DNA of 64,000 nucleotides from Bacteroidota bacterium (GTDB lineage Bacteria > Bacteroidota > Bacteroidia > Bacteroidales > NBLH01): assembly GCA_025361565.1 (NCBI GenBank), contig JANYKN010000134.1:106450-170449 (forward strand), given 5' to 3'. The notes under the pieces were generated by a model. That model was not told where the DNA came from, did not search any database, and worked only from the letters and a program-made list of their open reading frames with translations. The position numbers were made by a program, and so were the translations under genes. Positions 17,710 through 26,331 of the stretch are shown here, in pieces. The number at the start of each line of letters is the position of its first letter. Within the stretch, counting starts at the first letter, position 1.

Positions 17710-20349
17710 ATGAAAACAAGATATTTGAAATTATTGCTCGTACTTTTTATCTGTACAGGTTCATTTCTGGCAAAATCGCAATTAATAAAAAATCCTGCCA
17801 TGCTTGCCAATATTGAGAAACAATTAACTGTTCAAAAAGAACTTGCAAAAGCCAGATCAAAACAGTTGTTTTCCCCTTTCAATCCAGCTCTTACCGAAAA
17901 TGAGAAACAAGCCATGGATTTTATTTATGCTTATATGCCTTTGAGCGATTTGGCCGATTACAACAGGCAGTTTTTTCTGGATAATATTCGCATATCGCTC
18001 AAAGCACGCGCAGAAATGACTTGGGGTAAAGCTATTCCTGAAGATGTTTTTATTCATTTTGTATTGCCATTGCGGGTTAATAATGAAAATCTGGATTCTT
18101 TCAGAATTTTGATGTATGATGAAATTAAAAGCAAGATTAAAGGAATGTCAATGAAAAATGCCGCATTGGAAGTAAATCATTGGTGCCATGAAAAGGTCTC
18201 GTACAGGGCTTCTGATGAACGAACAAGTTCACCGCTTAGTTCAATGCGTTATTCTTTTGGGCGCTGTGGCGAAGAATCTACTTTTACTGTTTCGGCGTTG
18301 CGTACGATTGGAATCCCTGCCCGTCAGGTTTATACGCCACGTTGGGCACATTCCGATGATAACCATGCCTGGGTTGAAGCTTGGGTAGATGGTAAATGGT
18401 TTTTTATGGGTGCTTGTGAGCCTGATCCGGATTTGAACATGGGTTGGTTTGCTGCACCGGCAACGCGTGCCATGTTAATGAATACTAGGGCATATGGTTG
18501 GTACAACGGCACTGAACCAATTATTGAAAATGAAGTGCGTTTTTCGGAGTTGAATTTGATTGATAATTATGCACCCGCAAAAGAAATATTTGTAAAAGTT
18601 ATCAATGCAAAAGGACAAGCAGTTGAAAATGCAAAAGTTGAATTTCAACTCTATAATTATGCAGAGTTTTATCCTCTGGCAAAATCAGTTACCAATAAAA
18701 AAGGTTTAACTTCAATAAGGACAGGTTTTGGTGATTTATTGATTTGGGCCAATAAAGATAAGCTTTTTGGATATAAAAAGATTACTGTTGAAAATATTGA
18801 TACAATTCAAATAAAACTTCAAAGTAATTTCCAGAATGGAACTTTCGAAGAATTTGATTTTGTTCCACCTGTTGAACGAGAAATTGTTAAAGTTAGCGAT
18901 GAAGGCCGTCGGGAAAACGATCGAAGATTGCAGGTTGAAGATTCAATCCGAAATCATTATATGACAAGTTTTAAAGATTCAGCGTGGGCTGCTGATTTTG
19001 CAAAAACACTTCAAATCAATTCCGACAGCACTATTTTTTGCATGGTTCACAGTTTTGGAAATTGGAAAGAAATTAAGGTTTTTCTTGAAACTACTGTACC
19101 AGAATGGCGGCCATACGCCCTTAAATTATTGTCGGTAATAAGTGCAAAGGATTTGCGCGATACCAAAGCTTCCATTTTAGCGGACCATCTAAATGGAGCA
19201 ATGGCGTATTATCCGGAATACAAAGGTTCTGAGCAAATATGGGAAAAATATCTACTTTCAGGAAGGATTTCAACTGAGATGATGATTGCCTGGAAAGAAT
19301 ATCTTAAGACTAATTTCAATTTTACAGATAATGAAAAATATATTGTTTCTGAACTTGTAAAAAAGTGGATTATAAAAAATATAAAAATTGATCCAATTGC
19401 AAATGCTCATTCACGAGCTGCATTAAGTCCTGTTGGTGTATTTGAACTTAGAGTGGCAGATTCTAAATCGCGCGACATATTTTTTGTAGCAGCCTGCAGA
19501 GCAAATGGTATTGCAGCTCGACTTCAGCCCGAAACTTTAATTCCACAAGCCTGGGATGGGAAAGATTGGAAAGATATTGTTTTTGAGTCAAATTCATTGG
19601 CAACTAAAGCAAAAGGGTTTGTGAACTTTAGAAATGTAAGCAGTTTTGATCCCAAATATTCCATTCATTTTACTTTGGCATTATTTAATAATGGCGTATA
19701 TCGAACTTTGCAATTTGAAGAGGAAAAACCATTAAGTAAATTTGATTCGTTGATTGAAGTTCCTGCTGGAAATTACATGTTGGTTACCGGAAATCGCCAA
19801 CAAGATGGTTCTGTGTTATGCAAAGTTGATTATTTTGAAATTAAAGCAAATGAAACGAAGGAAGTACAGGTGAAAGTGCGTGATTTGCAAAAATCAGACG
19901 AAATTTGGGGTAAAGTTGATTTAGAACAATTTTCAGTCAAGCTTTTTCGTGATAATAGAATGCTTCACTTGTCTGAATTAATTAATAATAAGCCATTTGT
20001 ATTGATAATTATTGAACCCGATAAAGAACCTTCAAAACATGTAATGGTTGATTTGCAACCAGTAAAAACCAATTTGGAAAAATGGGGAGGTGCAATCCTT
20101 TTTATGTTGCAACCCAATAAAACTACGCAGGCTTTCAAACCGGAAATGTATACAGGATTGGCTTTGCAAAGTAATTTTATTTGGGATGTTGATAGTAAGT
20201 TTCTTAAAAAGATAAATGAGTTAAAATCAACCCAGTTATCAGGAAGCTTGCCAATTATAATAATGGGTGACGCCAAAGGAAATTTAAATTATTTTTCAAA
20301 GGGCTATCGAATTGGGGTTGGAGAGCAGTTGATTAAAAAGCTCAAATAA
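17710..20349 (+). CDS. secreted transglutaminase-like protein
   Basis: A protein of 879 residues. The start at 17710 is chosen because it gives a clean signal peptide (MKTRYLKLLLVLFICTG, then SFLAKSQ); an in-frame ATG at 17683 would add nine residues. The transglutaminase-core triad is visible: Cys186 in GRCGEES, His219 in DDNHAWVEAW and Asp239 (or Glu237) in ACEPDPD. A Big-like or carboxypeptidase-regulatory-like beta domain follows (VKVINAKGQAVENAKV), then a long C-terminal region that includes a second, probably non-catalytic transglutaminase-like segment (ADSKSRDIFFVAACRANG). Such proteins are exported proteases or cross-linkers of Bacteroidota with unknown targets. It is preceded by a terminator and followed 120 bp later by glgB, so it is its own unit. 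Confidence 0.85.
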   Translation: MKTRYLKLLLVLFICTGSFLAKSQLIKNPAMLANIEKQLTVQKELAKARSKQLFSPFNPALTENEKQAMDFIYAYMPLSDLADYNRQFFLDNIRISLKARAEMTWGKAIPEDVFIHFVLPLRVNNENLDSFRILMYDEIKSKIKGMSMKNAALEVNHWCHEKVSYRASDERTSSPLSSMRYSFGRCGEESTFTVSALRTIGIPARQVYTPRWAHSDDNHAWVEAWVDGKWFFMGACEPDPDLNMGWFAAPATRAMLMNTRAYGWYNGTEPIIENEVRFSELNLIDNYAPAKEIFVKVINAKGQAVENAKVEFQLYNYAEFYPLAKSVTNKKGLTSIRTGFGDLLIWANKDKLFGYKKITVENIDTIQIKLQSNFQNGTFEEFDFVPPVEREIVKVSDEGRRENDRRLQVEDSIRNHYMTSFKDSAWAADFAKTLQINSDSTIFCMVHSFGNWKEIKVFLETTVPEWRPYALKLLSVISAKDLRDTKASILADHLNGAMAYYPEYKGSEQIWEKYLLSGRISTEMMIAWKEYLKTNFNFTDNEKYIVSELVKKWIIKNIKIDPIANAHSRAALSPVGVFELRVADSKSRDIFFVAACRANGIAARLQPETLIPQAWDGKDWKDIVFESNSLATKAKGFVNFRNVSSFDPKYSIHFTLALFNNGVYRTLQFEEEKPLSKFDSLIEVPAGNYMLVTGNRQQDGSVLCKVDYFEIKANETKEVQVKVRDLQKSDEIWGKVDLEQFSVKLFRDNRMLHLSELINNKPFVLIIIEPDKEPSKHVMVDLQPVKTNLEKWGGAILFMLQPNKTTQAFKPEMYTGLALQSNFIWDVDSKFLKKINELKSTQLSGSLPIIIMGDAKGNLNYFSKGYRIGVGEQLIKKLK

Positions 20350-20469
20350 ATATCGGAGAATTTTACATCATATTTTTTTGGATTTAATATTTCGGAAGTC
20401 CTTTTTTTGAAAGAAGACAAGATTTTATTACCTTCAAAAATTCATTTTATTTGATCAAATAATTTACAT

Positions 20470-22473
20470 ATGGATTTACCCAAAATAATTCAGGATGATG
20501 GCTGGCTTAAGCCATTTGAAAGTACTATTCGAATGCGCATTGAAAATGTGCGTCTTAAAATGAATAATTTTGCTAAAGGATGGTTTCTAAAAGATTTTGC
20601 AACCGGGCATTTATACTTTGGTTTGCATGTCACTGAAAATGGATGGGTATTTCGCGAATGGGCACCCAATGCTACTGAAATATTTATGGTCGGCGATTTT
20701 TCGGATTGGAAAGTATTGTCGAAATATGCTTTCACAAAAATAGCAAACGGCAACTGGGAAATTCATTTGAATGAACAAGATCTAAAACATTTACAGAAAT
20801 TTAAACTGCTTGTTAAATGGCCTGGTGGCGAGGGTTATCGATTGCCCTCTTATGGTACATATATGGTTCAGGATGAGGTGACAAAAGTTTTTAATGCATG
20901 TATTTGGGCACCTAAAACGCCATTTAAATGGCAACATGAACAACCGGGAGCAATTCAAGGACCGCTATTGGTTTACGAAGCTCATGTTGGAATGGCTGGC
21001 CTGGATGAAAAAGTGGGTTCATATATCGAGTTCACCCAAAATGTACTACCACGAATTAAAGAAGCCGGTTACAATACCATTCAACTTATGGCTGTAAAAG
21101 AGCATCCCTATTATGGATCATTTGGATATCATGTTTCCAATTTTTTCGCTTTATCATCCAGGTTCGGTACTCCCGACGAATTAAAAATGCTGATTGATAC
21201 TGCTCATGGCATGGGTATCAGGGTTATTATGGATTTGGTACATTCACATGCTGTGAAAAATGAAATCGAAGGTTTGGGCATGTTCGATGGAACACCATAC
21301 CAATATTTTCATACAGGAGCCCGTCGTTTGCACAAAGCATGGGATTCCCTTTGTTTTAATTACAAAAAGCCTGAAGTAATACATTTTCTACTTTCGAATT
21401 GTCAATTTTGGCTCACCGAATATAAATTTGATGGTTTTAGGTTCGATGGTGTTACCAGTATGTTGTACCTTGACCATGGCCTTGAACGCGATTTTACAAA
21501 TTACGGGATGTATTACGATAGCAATCAGGATGAAGATGCGATTGATTATTTGACGCTTTCAAATAAACTTATTCATGAGGTAAATCCTAATGCCATAACC
21601 ATTGCAGAAGAAATGAGTGGTATGCCTGGATTAGGTGCACCAATTTACGATGGAGGCTATGGTTTTAATTATAGACTGGCTATGGGCGTACCTGATTATT
21701 GGATAAAGTTAATAAAAACTTTACCTGATGAACAGTGGAATGTTTCTCAAATTTTTCATGAGCTAAAGAGCCACAGAAATGACGAAAAGACTATTTCGTA
21801 TGCAGAATCTCATGATCAGGCGCTTGTGGGAGATAAAACTATCTTCTTCAGACTTGTTGATAAAGAAATATATTACAGCATGTCTAAAAGTACCGAAAGC
21901 TTGGTAATTGACAGAGGAATTGCACTTCATAAAATGATTAGATTGATAACAGCAGCCACAGCAGGTGCAGGTTATCTCAACTTTATGGGAAACGAATTTG
22001 GCCATCCCGAATGGATTGACTTTCCTAGAGAAGGTAATAACTGGAGCTATAAATATGCCCGTCGTCAGTGGAATTTGGCCGATGACAAGAAATTGAAATA
22101 TCATTTTTTACTCGATTTTGACAAAGAAATGATTCATTTTTTGGAAAATTCCTCCATGTATGCTCAGTCCTTTCCTGATGCTGTGCATATTGATGAAATT
22201 AGCCAGGTATTAGTTTTTAAAAGAGGAAGTTATCTTTTTATTTTTAGTTTCAATCCTGGACAATCATTTCCTGATTATGATATACCAATAAAAAAAGGTA
22301 GTTATCAGGTTGTTTTAAGTAGCGATGACGAAAAATTTGGCGGAAAAAACCGAATTGATAAAAAATATTTATATCACACCAGATCCAATGCGAAGAACGA
22401 TAACAAAGAAACTGAATATCTCACTATTTATATTCCAGCAAGGACTGCTATGGTGCTTGCAATTACCAAATGA
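20470..22473 (+). CDS. glgB: 1,4-alpha-glucan branching enzyme (GH13_8 type)
   Basis: A 667-residue branching enzyme that cuts alpha-1,4-glucan and re-attaches the piece by an alpha-1,6 bond during glycogen synthesis. An N-terminal CBM48-like domain (WVFREWAPNATEIFMVGDFSDWK core FREWAPNA) is followed by the GH13 barrel. Catalytic residues: nucleophile Asp326 in FRFDGVTSM, acid-base Glu380 in TIAEEMSGMP and the stabilising Asp449 in ESHDQALVG. The AEEMSGMPGLG form and the overall length are those of the eukaryote-like GH13_8 subfamily, which many Bacteroidota carry. No other glycogen gene is adjacent. A hairpin terminator follows at 22506. Confidence 0.93.
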   Translation: MDLPKIIQDDGWLKPFESTIRMRIENVRLKMNNFAKGWFLKDFATGHLYFGLHVTENGWVFREWAPNATEIFMVGDFSDWKVLSKYAFTKIANGNWEIHLNEQDLKHLQKFKLLVKWPGGEGYRLPSYGTYMVQDEVTKVFNACIWAPKTPFKWQHEQPGAIQGPLLVYEAHVGMAGLDEKVGSYIEFTQNVLPRIKEAGYNTIQLMAVKEHPYYGSFGYHVSNFFALSSRFGTPDELKMLIDTAHGMGIRVIMDLVHSHAVKNEIEGLGMFDGTPYQYFHTGARRLHKAWDSLCFNYKKPEVIHFLLSNCQFWLTEYKFDGFRFDGVTSMLYLDHGLERDFTNYGMYYDSNQDEDAIDYLTLSNKLIHEVNPNAITIAEEMSGMPGLGAPIYDGGYGFNYRLAMGVPDYWIKLIKTLPDEQWNVSQIFHELKSHRNDEKTISYAESHDQALVGDKTIFFRLVDKEIYYSMSKSTESLVIDRGIALHKMIRLITAATAGAGYLNFMGNEFGHPEWIDFPREGNNWSYKYARRQWNLADDKKLKYHFLLDFDKEMIHFLENSSMYAQSFPDAVHIDEISQVLVFKRGSYLFIFSFNPGQSFPDYDIPIKKGSYQVVLSSDDEKFGGKNRIDKKYLYHTRSNAKNDNKETEYLTIYIPARTAMVLAITK

Positions 22474-22505
22474 GTTGATATATTAAATTGGATATGTTTT
22501 AGGAG

Positions 22506-22528
22506 CTTTCGGATTCAAGATCCGAAAG
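22506..22528. terminator. terminator between convergent glgB and chemoreceptor genes
   Basis: ctttcggat (22506-22514) and atccgaaag (22520-22528) form a 9-bp stem with a 5-nt loop, followed on the plus strand by ttctttc. It lies between two convergent genes and can serve glgB, less clearly the chemoreceptor. Confidence 0.7.
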
Positions 22529-22547
22529 TTCTTTCATTGCTATGATT

Positions 22548-23687
22548 TCAGGAAACTAATTTGTCGCCTGCTTTATTTGTCCTAAAAGAAGAAACCAACT
22601 TTTTAAGATTTTCTGATTGTTTAAATAATTCATGAGCATTGGCTGAAAGTTCTTCCGATGTAATTGCATTCCTCTGTGTATCTGAATTTAAATTTTGGAT
22701 TGAATTGTTTATTTGATTAGCCCCAGCAGCTTGTTCTGCACTCGAAATTGATATTTCTCTCACAATCATTGCATTGTTCTTAATGTTTGGGGTCATTTGG
22801 CTAAGTAAAAGGAATGCTTCCCGGGTAAGCACAACATTGTTTTGCGATATTTTATTGATTTCATTAGCAGCCTTTTTACTTCTTTCGGCAAGTTTTCGGA
22901 CTTCCATGGCTACAACCGAAAAACCCTTTCCTGCATCGCCTGCACTGGCAGCTTCAACTGAGGCATTTAATGCCAAAATATTGGTCTGAAAAGCAATTTC
23001 ATTTACAATTTTAATTTTTTCTGCAATTTGTTCAATCGATTCAATACCTTCTTCCATCGTTTTACTTACGATATCAATATCAAGAGAAGCTTGCCTGGCT
23101 ATCGCTTCCGCTTTTTTTGCATTTTCACTGTTTGATTGAATATTTGCATGGATTTCTTCTGTCATGCTCGAAATCTCTTCGGCAGAGCTGGCCTGATTTG
23201 AATTCCTCGACATCATTTCTTTGGCTTTATTATCTAATGTTAAACCAACTGATGACAAAATATGGGCATTTGAATCAATCTCATTTACCAGCTTGTTCAG
23301 CTTGGTAGATAGGTCATTGATGGAACGTATCAATAATCCCATATCGTCTTCTTTATTGGCTCTTATGCTTTCAATATAAATATTTAGATTGCCTTTCGAC
23401 AATTCCTCAACACAATGTATTGAGGCTTCAAGGGGTTCTTTTACATGCTTTTTCATCATAATATTGATTATCCTTGCAAAACCATAAGCCAACGGCCCTG
23501 CCCAAAGCATATGTATTATGCCAAATTTGCCTATATTGTAAAATAAAACGCAGTAAATAATATTTGCGGCGCTTATCCATTTTGCAATACCGGTCACTAC
23601 CGATTTACCAAGAATCCTCCCTGTGAAAAATACAGCAATTGGTGTCAAAACCAAGCCTACTGCAACTACTATTAGAATATCATTCAT
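22548..23687 (-). CDS. methyl-accepting chemotaxis protein, few-helix sensor
   Basis: A 379-residue chemoreceptor. The N-terminus has two or three membrane helices ([16 protein letters not shown] and neighbours) with almost no periplasmic sensor domain, then a HAMP-like linker ([18 protein letters not shown]) and a coiled-coil signalling domain. The hairpin tip is canonical: [18 protein letters not shown] and [18 protein letters not shown]. Such receptors may sense the membrane or cell interior state. No che genes are in the window and the phylum lacks typical flagella, so output could be gliding, type IV pili or another pathway. The start at 23687 is chosen over a second Met-like ATG at 23683, which is out of frame. 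Confidence 0.9.
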   Translation of the reverse strand: MNDILIVVAVGLVLTPIAVFFTGRILGKSVVTGIAKWISAANIIYCVLFYNIGKFGIIHMLWAGPLAYGFARIINIMMKKHVKEPLEASIHCVEELSKGNLNIYIESIRANKEDDMGLLIRSINDLSTKLNKLVNEIDSNAHILSSVGLTLDNKAKEMMSRNSNQASSAEEISSMTEEIHANIQSNSENAKKAEAIARQASLDIDIVSKTMEEGIESIEQIAEKIKIVNEIAFQTNILALNASVEAASAGDAGKGFSVVAMEVRKLAERSKKAANEINKISQNNVVLTREAFLLLSQMTPNIKNNAMIVREISISSAEQAAGANQINNSIQNLNSDTQRNAITSEELSANAHELFKQSENLKKLVSSFRTNKAGDKLVS

Positions 23688-23866
23688 TGTGAAAGTGTAT
23701 TATTTTTCATGCATATTTTTAATAAAATAGACTTAGACAGATTTATTTGTTGAACGCATTATAAAAATAGAATAATTATTTATTAAACGCCCAAAAAACA
23801 GTTTAAACCTTCCAGTGCAAATCTGATGTGCATAATGAAAATGAAATGGATTTGATTAAATGTTAT

Positions 23867-23874
23867 TATATTTG
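23867..23874 (+). promoter_or_regulatory. -7 element (TATATTTG) before the 23894 gene
   Basis: Exact match to the Bacteroidota -7 consensus 19 nt before the ATG at 23894. This supports that ATG over the earlier in-frame ATG at 23828, which lies upstream of the promoter. Confidence 0.45.
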
Positions 23875-23893
23875 CATTTCTTCAAATAGTGAA

Positions 23894-24181
23894 ATGAAAA
23901 AGTTATTGCTGGTTATTATTCTATTATTTGGATTTTTGATAATCAAAAAACAATATCATTATCAAAACAATATCTGCATTAAAACTGAAATAAATATTCC
24001 TGTTGATCTTGCCCATCATCAAATTGATGTACATAATGATTGCCACGAATACTATACTTCAGAAAATGAAAATCAAAATATCCAATTTGTGGATTTGAGA
24101 AAAAAACCAATTTGCAATTTTAATCTTCGCATAATACAAACCTCATTTTATATTTGGCAACCGCCAGAAACGTGTTTATAA
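23894..24181 (+). CDS. small exported protein of unknown function
   Basis: A 95-residue protein starting with a hydrophobic signal or anchor (MKKLLLVIILLFGFLII), then a short basic stretch and a polar domain. The middle is rich in His, Cys and acidic residues (DLAHHQIDVHNDCHEYY), which could bind a metal; further cysteines are at NNICIKT, KPICNF and the end (PETCL). I do not recognise a family. It lies 141 bp before the cytochrome b561-like gene, separated from it by a block of inverted repeats. The start is set by the promoter-like TATATTTG upstream; the longer frame from 23828 would bury the hydrophobic segment. Confidence 0.5.
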   Translation: MKKLLLVIILLFGFLIIKKQYHYQNNICIKTEINIPVDLAHHQIDVHNDCHEYYTSENENQNIQFVDLRKKPICNFNLRIIQTSFYIWQPPETCL

Positions 24182-24217
24182 ATATTAAAAAATATTTTAC
24201 ACTTTCTCAAATTTTAC

Positions 24218-24300
24218 ACCGATAGAAAAGAATCGAAAAAGGAATACACTGTATTCAATTAATTATTATGTTTTACTACATTAAGTAAAATTCTATCGGT
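24218..24300. promoter_or_regulatory. nested inverted repeats upstream of the cytochrome b gene
   Basis: An outer 10-bp inverted repeat (accgatagaa at 24218-24227, ttctatcggt at 24291-24300) encloses two hairpins, gaatac/gtattc at 24242-24256 and ttttact/agtaaaa at 24271-24290. The whole could fold as a three-way junction in the leader of the cytochrome b561-like gene (ATG at 24323), or the outer arms could be two operator halves. No known riboswitch was recognised. Confidence 0.4.
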
Positions 24301-24322
24301 CAATCTAAAATTAAAAATATAA

Positions 24323-25033
24323 ATGATTATGAAAAATTATATTTGGACATTACCCACTCGATTATTTCATTGGCTATTGGCAATTAGCTTTACTGCTGCC
24401 TACATACTTGGTGAATTGGATGAATTTAAAAATTTGCATTTCGCATTTGGGGCATTTGTTGGAACAATAATCTTTTTTCGAGTACTTTTTGGGTTTTTTG
24501 GCCCAAAACACAGCCGTTTTAGCGATTTCCCTATCGGATTTAAAAATCAAGTTGAATTTGTTAAGGCATTTTTTGCAAATTCAAAAGTTTATGTAGGGCA
24601 TAATCCATTGGCTTCATTGGTGATGATAAGTATTTTCATTATTGGGATAGCCTGCAGTCTTTCAGGTTTCTTGTTTTATGCAACAGAAAATAATGTTTTA
24701 AGTTTAAACCTGGGTGAGGATTTTCTTGGTGAAATGCACGAAATATTGGCAACTCTATTCCTTATATTGGTTATATTTCACTTGGCTGGCATTTTTCTCG
24801 ATTTAATATTTCATCCCAAAAATGGAATATTCCAATCTATTTTTACAGGATATAAAAATGTTGAAGCTCAGAAAGTAGAATTAAATAGTTTTCAGAAATT
24901 CTTTTCCGTTCTTTGGTTAGTTGTTCCTTTTATGTTCTTTTATCTGGCATTTGGATTGCAAATCACCAATCATGACAGTGAAAACTCTAAATCTGATAAA
25001 ACCGAGCAGCACGAAGGAGGAGATGATGATTAA
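24323..25033 (+). CDS. cytochrome b561-family membrane protein
   Basis: A 236-residue membrane protein of the bacterial cytochrome b561/Ni-Fe hydrogenase b-type cytochrome family. It has four core helices with the expected haem-ligand histidines: TLPTRLFHWLLAISF in helix 1, KNLHFAFGAFVG in helix 2, EMHEILATLFLILVIFHLAG in helices 3-4 with His ligands. An extra C-terminal helix and a His/Glu/Asp-rich tail (DKTEQHEGGDDD) follow. It should pass electrons between quinone and a periplasmic or membrane partner. No cytochrome c or hydrogenase gene is adjacent; the small His/Cys-rich exported protein upstream might be a partner (inference). Two starts (24323, 24329) are equally good. Confidence 0.85.
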   Translation: MIMKNYIWTLPTRLFHWLLAISFTAAYILGELDEFKNLHFAFGAFVGTIIFFRVLFGFFGPKHSRFSDFPIGFKNQVEFVKAFFANSKVYVGHNPLASLVMISIFIIGIACSLSGFLFYATENNVLSLNLGEDFLGEMHEILATLFLILVIFHLAGIFLDLIFHPKNGIFQSIFTGYKNVEAQKVELNSFQKFFSVLWLVVPFMFFYLAFGLQITNHDSENSKSDKTEQHEGGDDD

Positions 25034-25152
25034 TCATTGATCTGTCATTTTATTAAAATATTTTTTCAAAACAGAAATAGTTAAGAAATATTTAACATAC
25101 ATTTATTAATTTAATAAGATTATTTGAATTAAATTCGGCAAAAATAGATAAT

Positions 25153-26175
25153 ATGGAGAACATTAATCAGAAAGTAAAACTTGATCCTCAATTGAAATTT
25201 AAAGTTCAAAGAATAATTGCTTTATTTTCATTTGTGATTTTTGCAGGGAAACTTGTTGCTTATTTTTTAACCAATTCAGTTGGTATTCTTACTGATGCTC
25301 TTGAAAGCACCGTGAATGTTACTACTGGAGTAATAAGCCTTTATGCTATTTATATATCGATAAAACCAAAGGATAAAAATCATCCATTTGGACATGGAAA
25401 GATTGAGTTTCTATCTGCTTCACTCGAAGGCTTTTTGATTGGATTTGCCGGTTTAATTATCATTTTTGAAGCGATTAAACGATTATTCAATCCAGCTGAA
25501 GTTAATCAGTTGGATATCGGTATTATTATAGTGGCAGCAGCCGGAATATTAAATTATTTGGTTGGCTGGTATAGCATTCGGGTTGGAAGAAAAAATAATT
25601 CTATCGCCTTGGTTTCTGGAGGAAAACATTTGCAATCAGATACTTATTCGTCAATTGGCCTTGTTATTGGTCTTATTTTGCTGTATGTTACCAAATTAGC
25701 TTGGCTGGATAGCGCAATAGCACTCATTTTTGGTACTATAATAATAATAACCGGGTACAAAATTTTGAAGGAAACAACTTCAAATCTAATGGATGAAGCT
25801 GATTTTAAATTAATAGGAGAGTTAGGCAATTTGCTCGAACAAAACCGCACAGAAGATTGGATAGATATCCATAATTTGAAAATGGTTAAATATGGAGCAT
25901 CATTTCATATAACTTGCGATTTAGTACTTCCATGGTACATGAATATTTCATTTTCTCATTCTGAGGGTGCAAAACTCAAGGATGTAATAATCAATAATTT
26001 CTCGGATGATATTGTGTTCGCTTTACATACGGATGAGTGCCATCGTGCTTTTTGTCAACATTGCAGGAAAAAGGATTGCCAGGAAAGGAAAGATATTTTT
26101 GTTTCAGATATTGAATTTAGTCTTGAAAATATAATAAAGGAAAGAAAGGAAAATGTTTTAACTGTTGTTGAATAA
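25153..26175 (+). CDS. cation diffusion facilitator (CDF) metal exporter
   Basis: A 340-residue CDF transporter: six membrane helices, then a cytoplasmic ferredoxin-like domain. Metal-site motifs are seen in helix 2 (TDALESTVN, of the DxxxD type with Glu in place of one position) and helix 5 (HLQSDTYSS, i.e. HxxxD); HPFGHGKIE lies between them as usual. It probably exports Zn(II), Fe(II) or a similar ion in exchange for protons. After the C-terminal domain comes a cysteine-rich segment, Cys296-His297, Cys301, His303-Cys304 and Cys309 (DECHRAFCQHCRKKDC), which could form an extra metal site; a similar tail is found in a subset of CDF proteins. Confidence 0.92.
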   Translation: MENINQKVKLDPQLKFKVQRIIALFSFVIFAGKLVAYFLTNSVGILTDALESTVNVTTGVISLYAIYISIKPKDKNHPFGHGKIEFLSASLEGFLIGFAGLIIIFEAIKRLFNPAEVNQLDIGIIIVAAAGILNYLVGWYSIRVGRKNNSIALVSGGKHLQSDTYSSIGLVIGLILLYVTKLAWLDSAIALIFGTIIIITGYKILKETTSNLMDEADFKLIGELGNLLEQNRTEDWIDIHNLKMVKYGASFHITCDLVLPWYMNISFSHSEGAKLKDVIINNFSDDIVFALHTDECHRAFCQHCRKKDCQERKDIFVSDIEFSLENIIKERKENVLTVVE

Positions 26176-26331
26176 TTAAATAATGAAACTTCAGTTTAAT
26201 TATCAAATGGAGACAACATTGAAAAAAATTTAAGCTGGGAAACAATGTTCTTGTGACAATTGTATTCATTGTTCTCATGCTTTTGAGTGCGGATGTTGGT
26301 ATTGCTGATTTAATAATTAAAAGATAGACAA

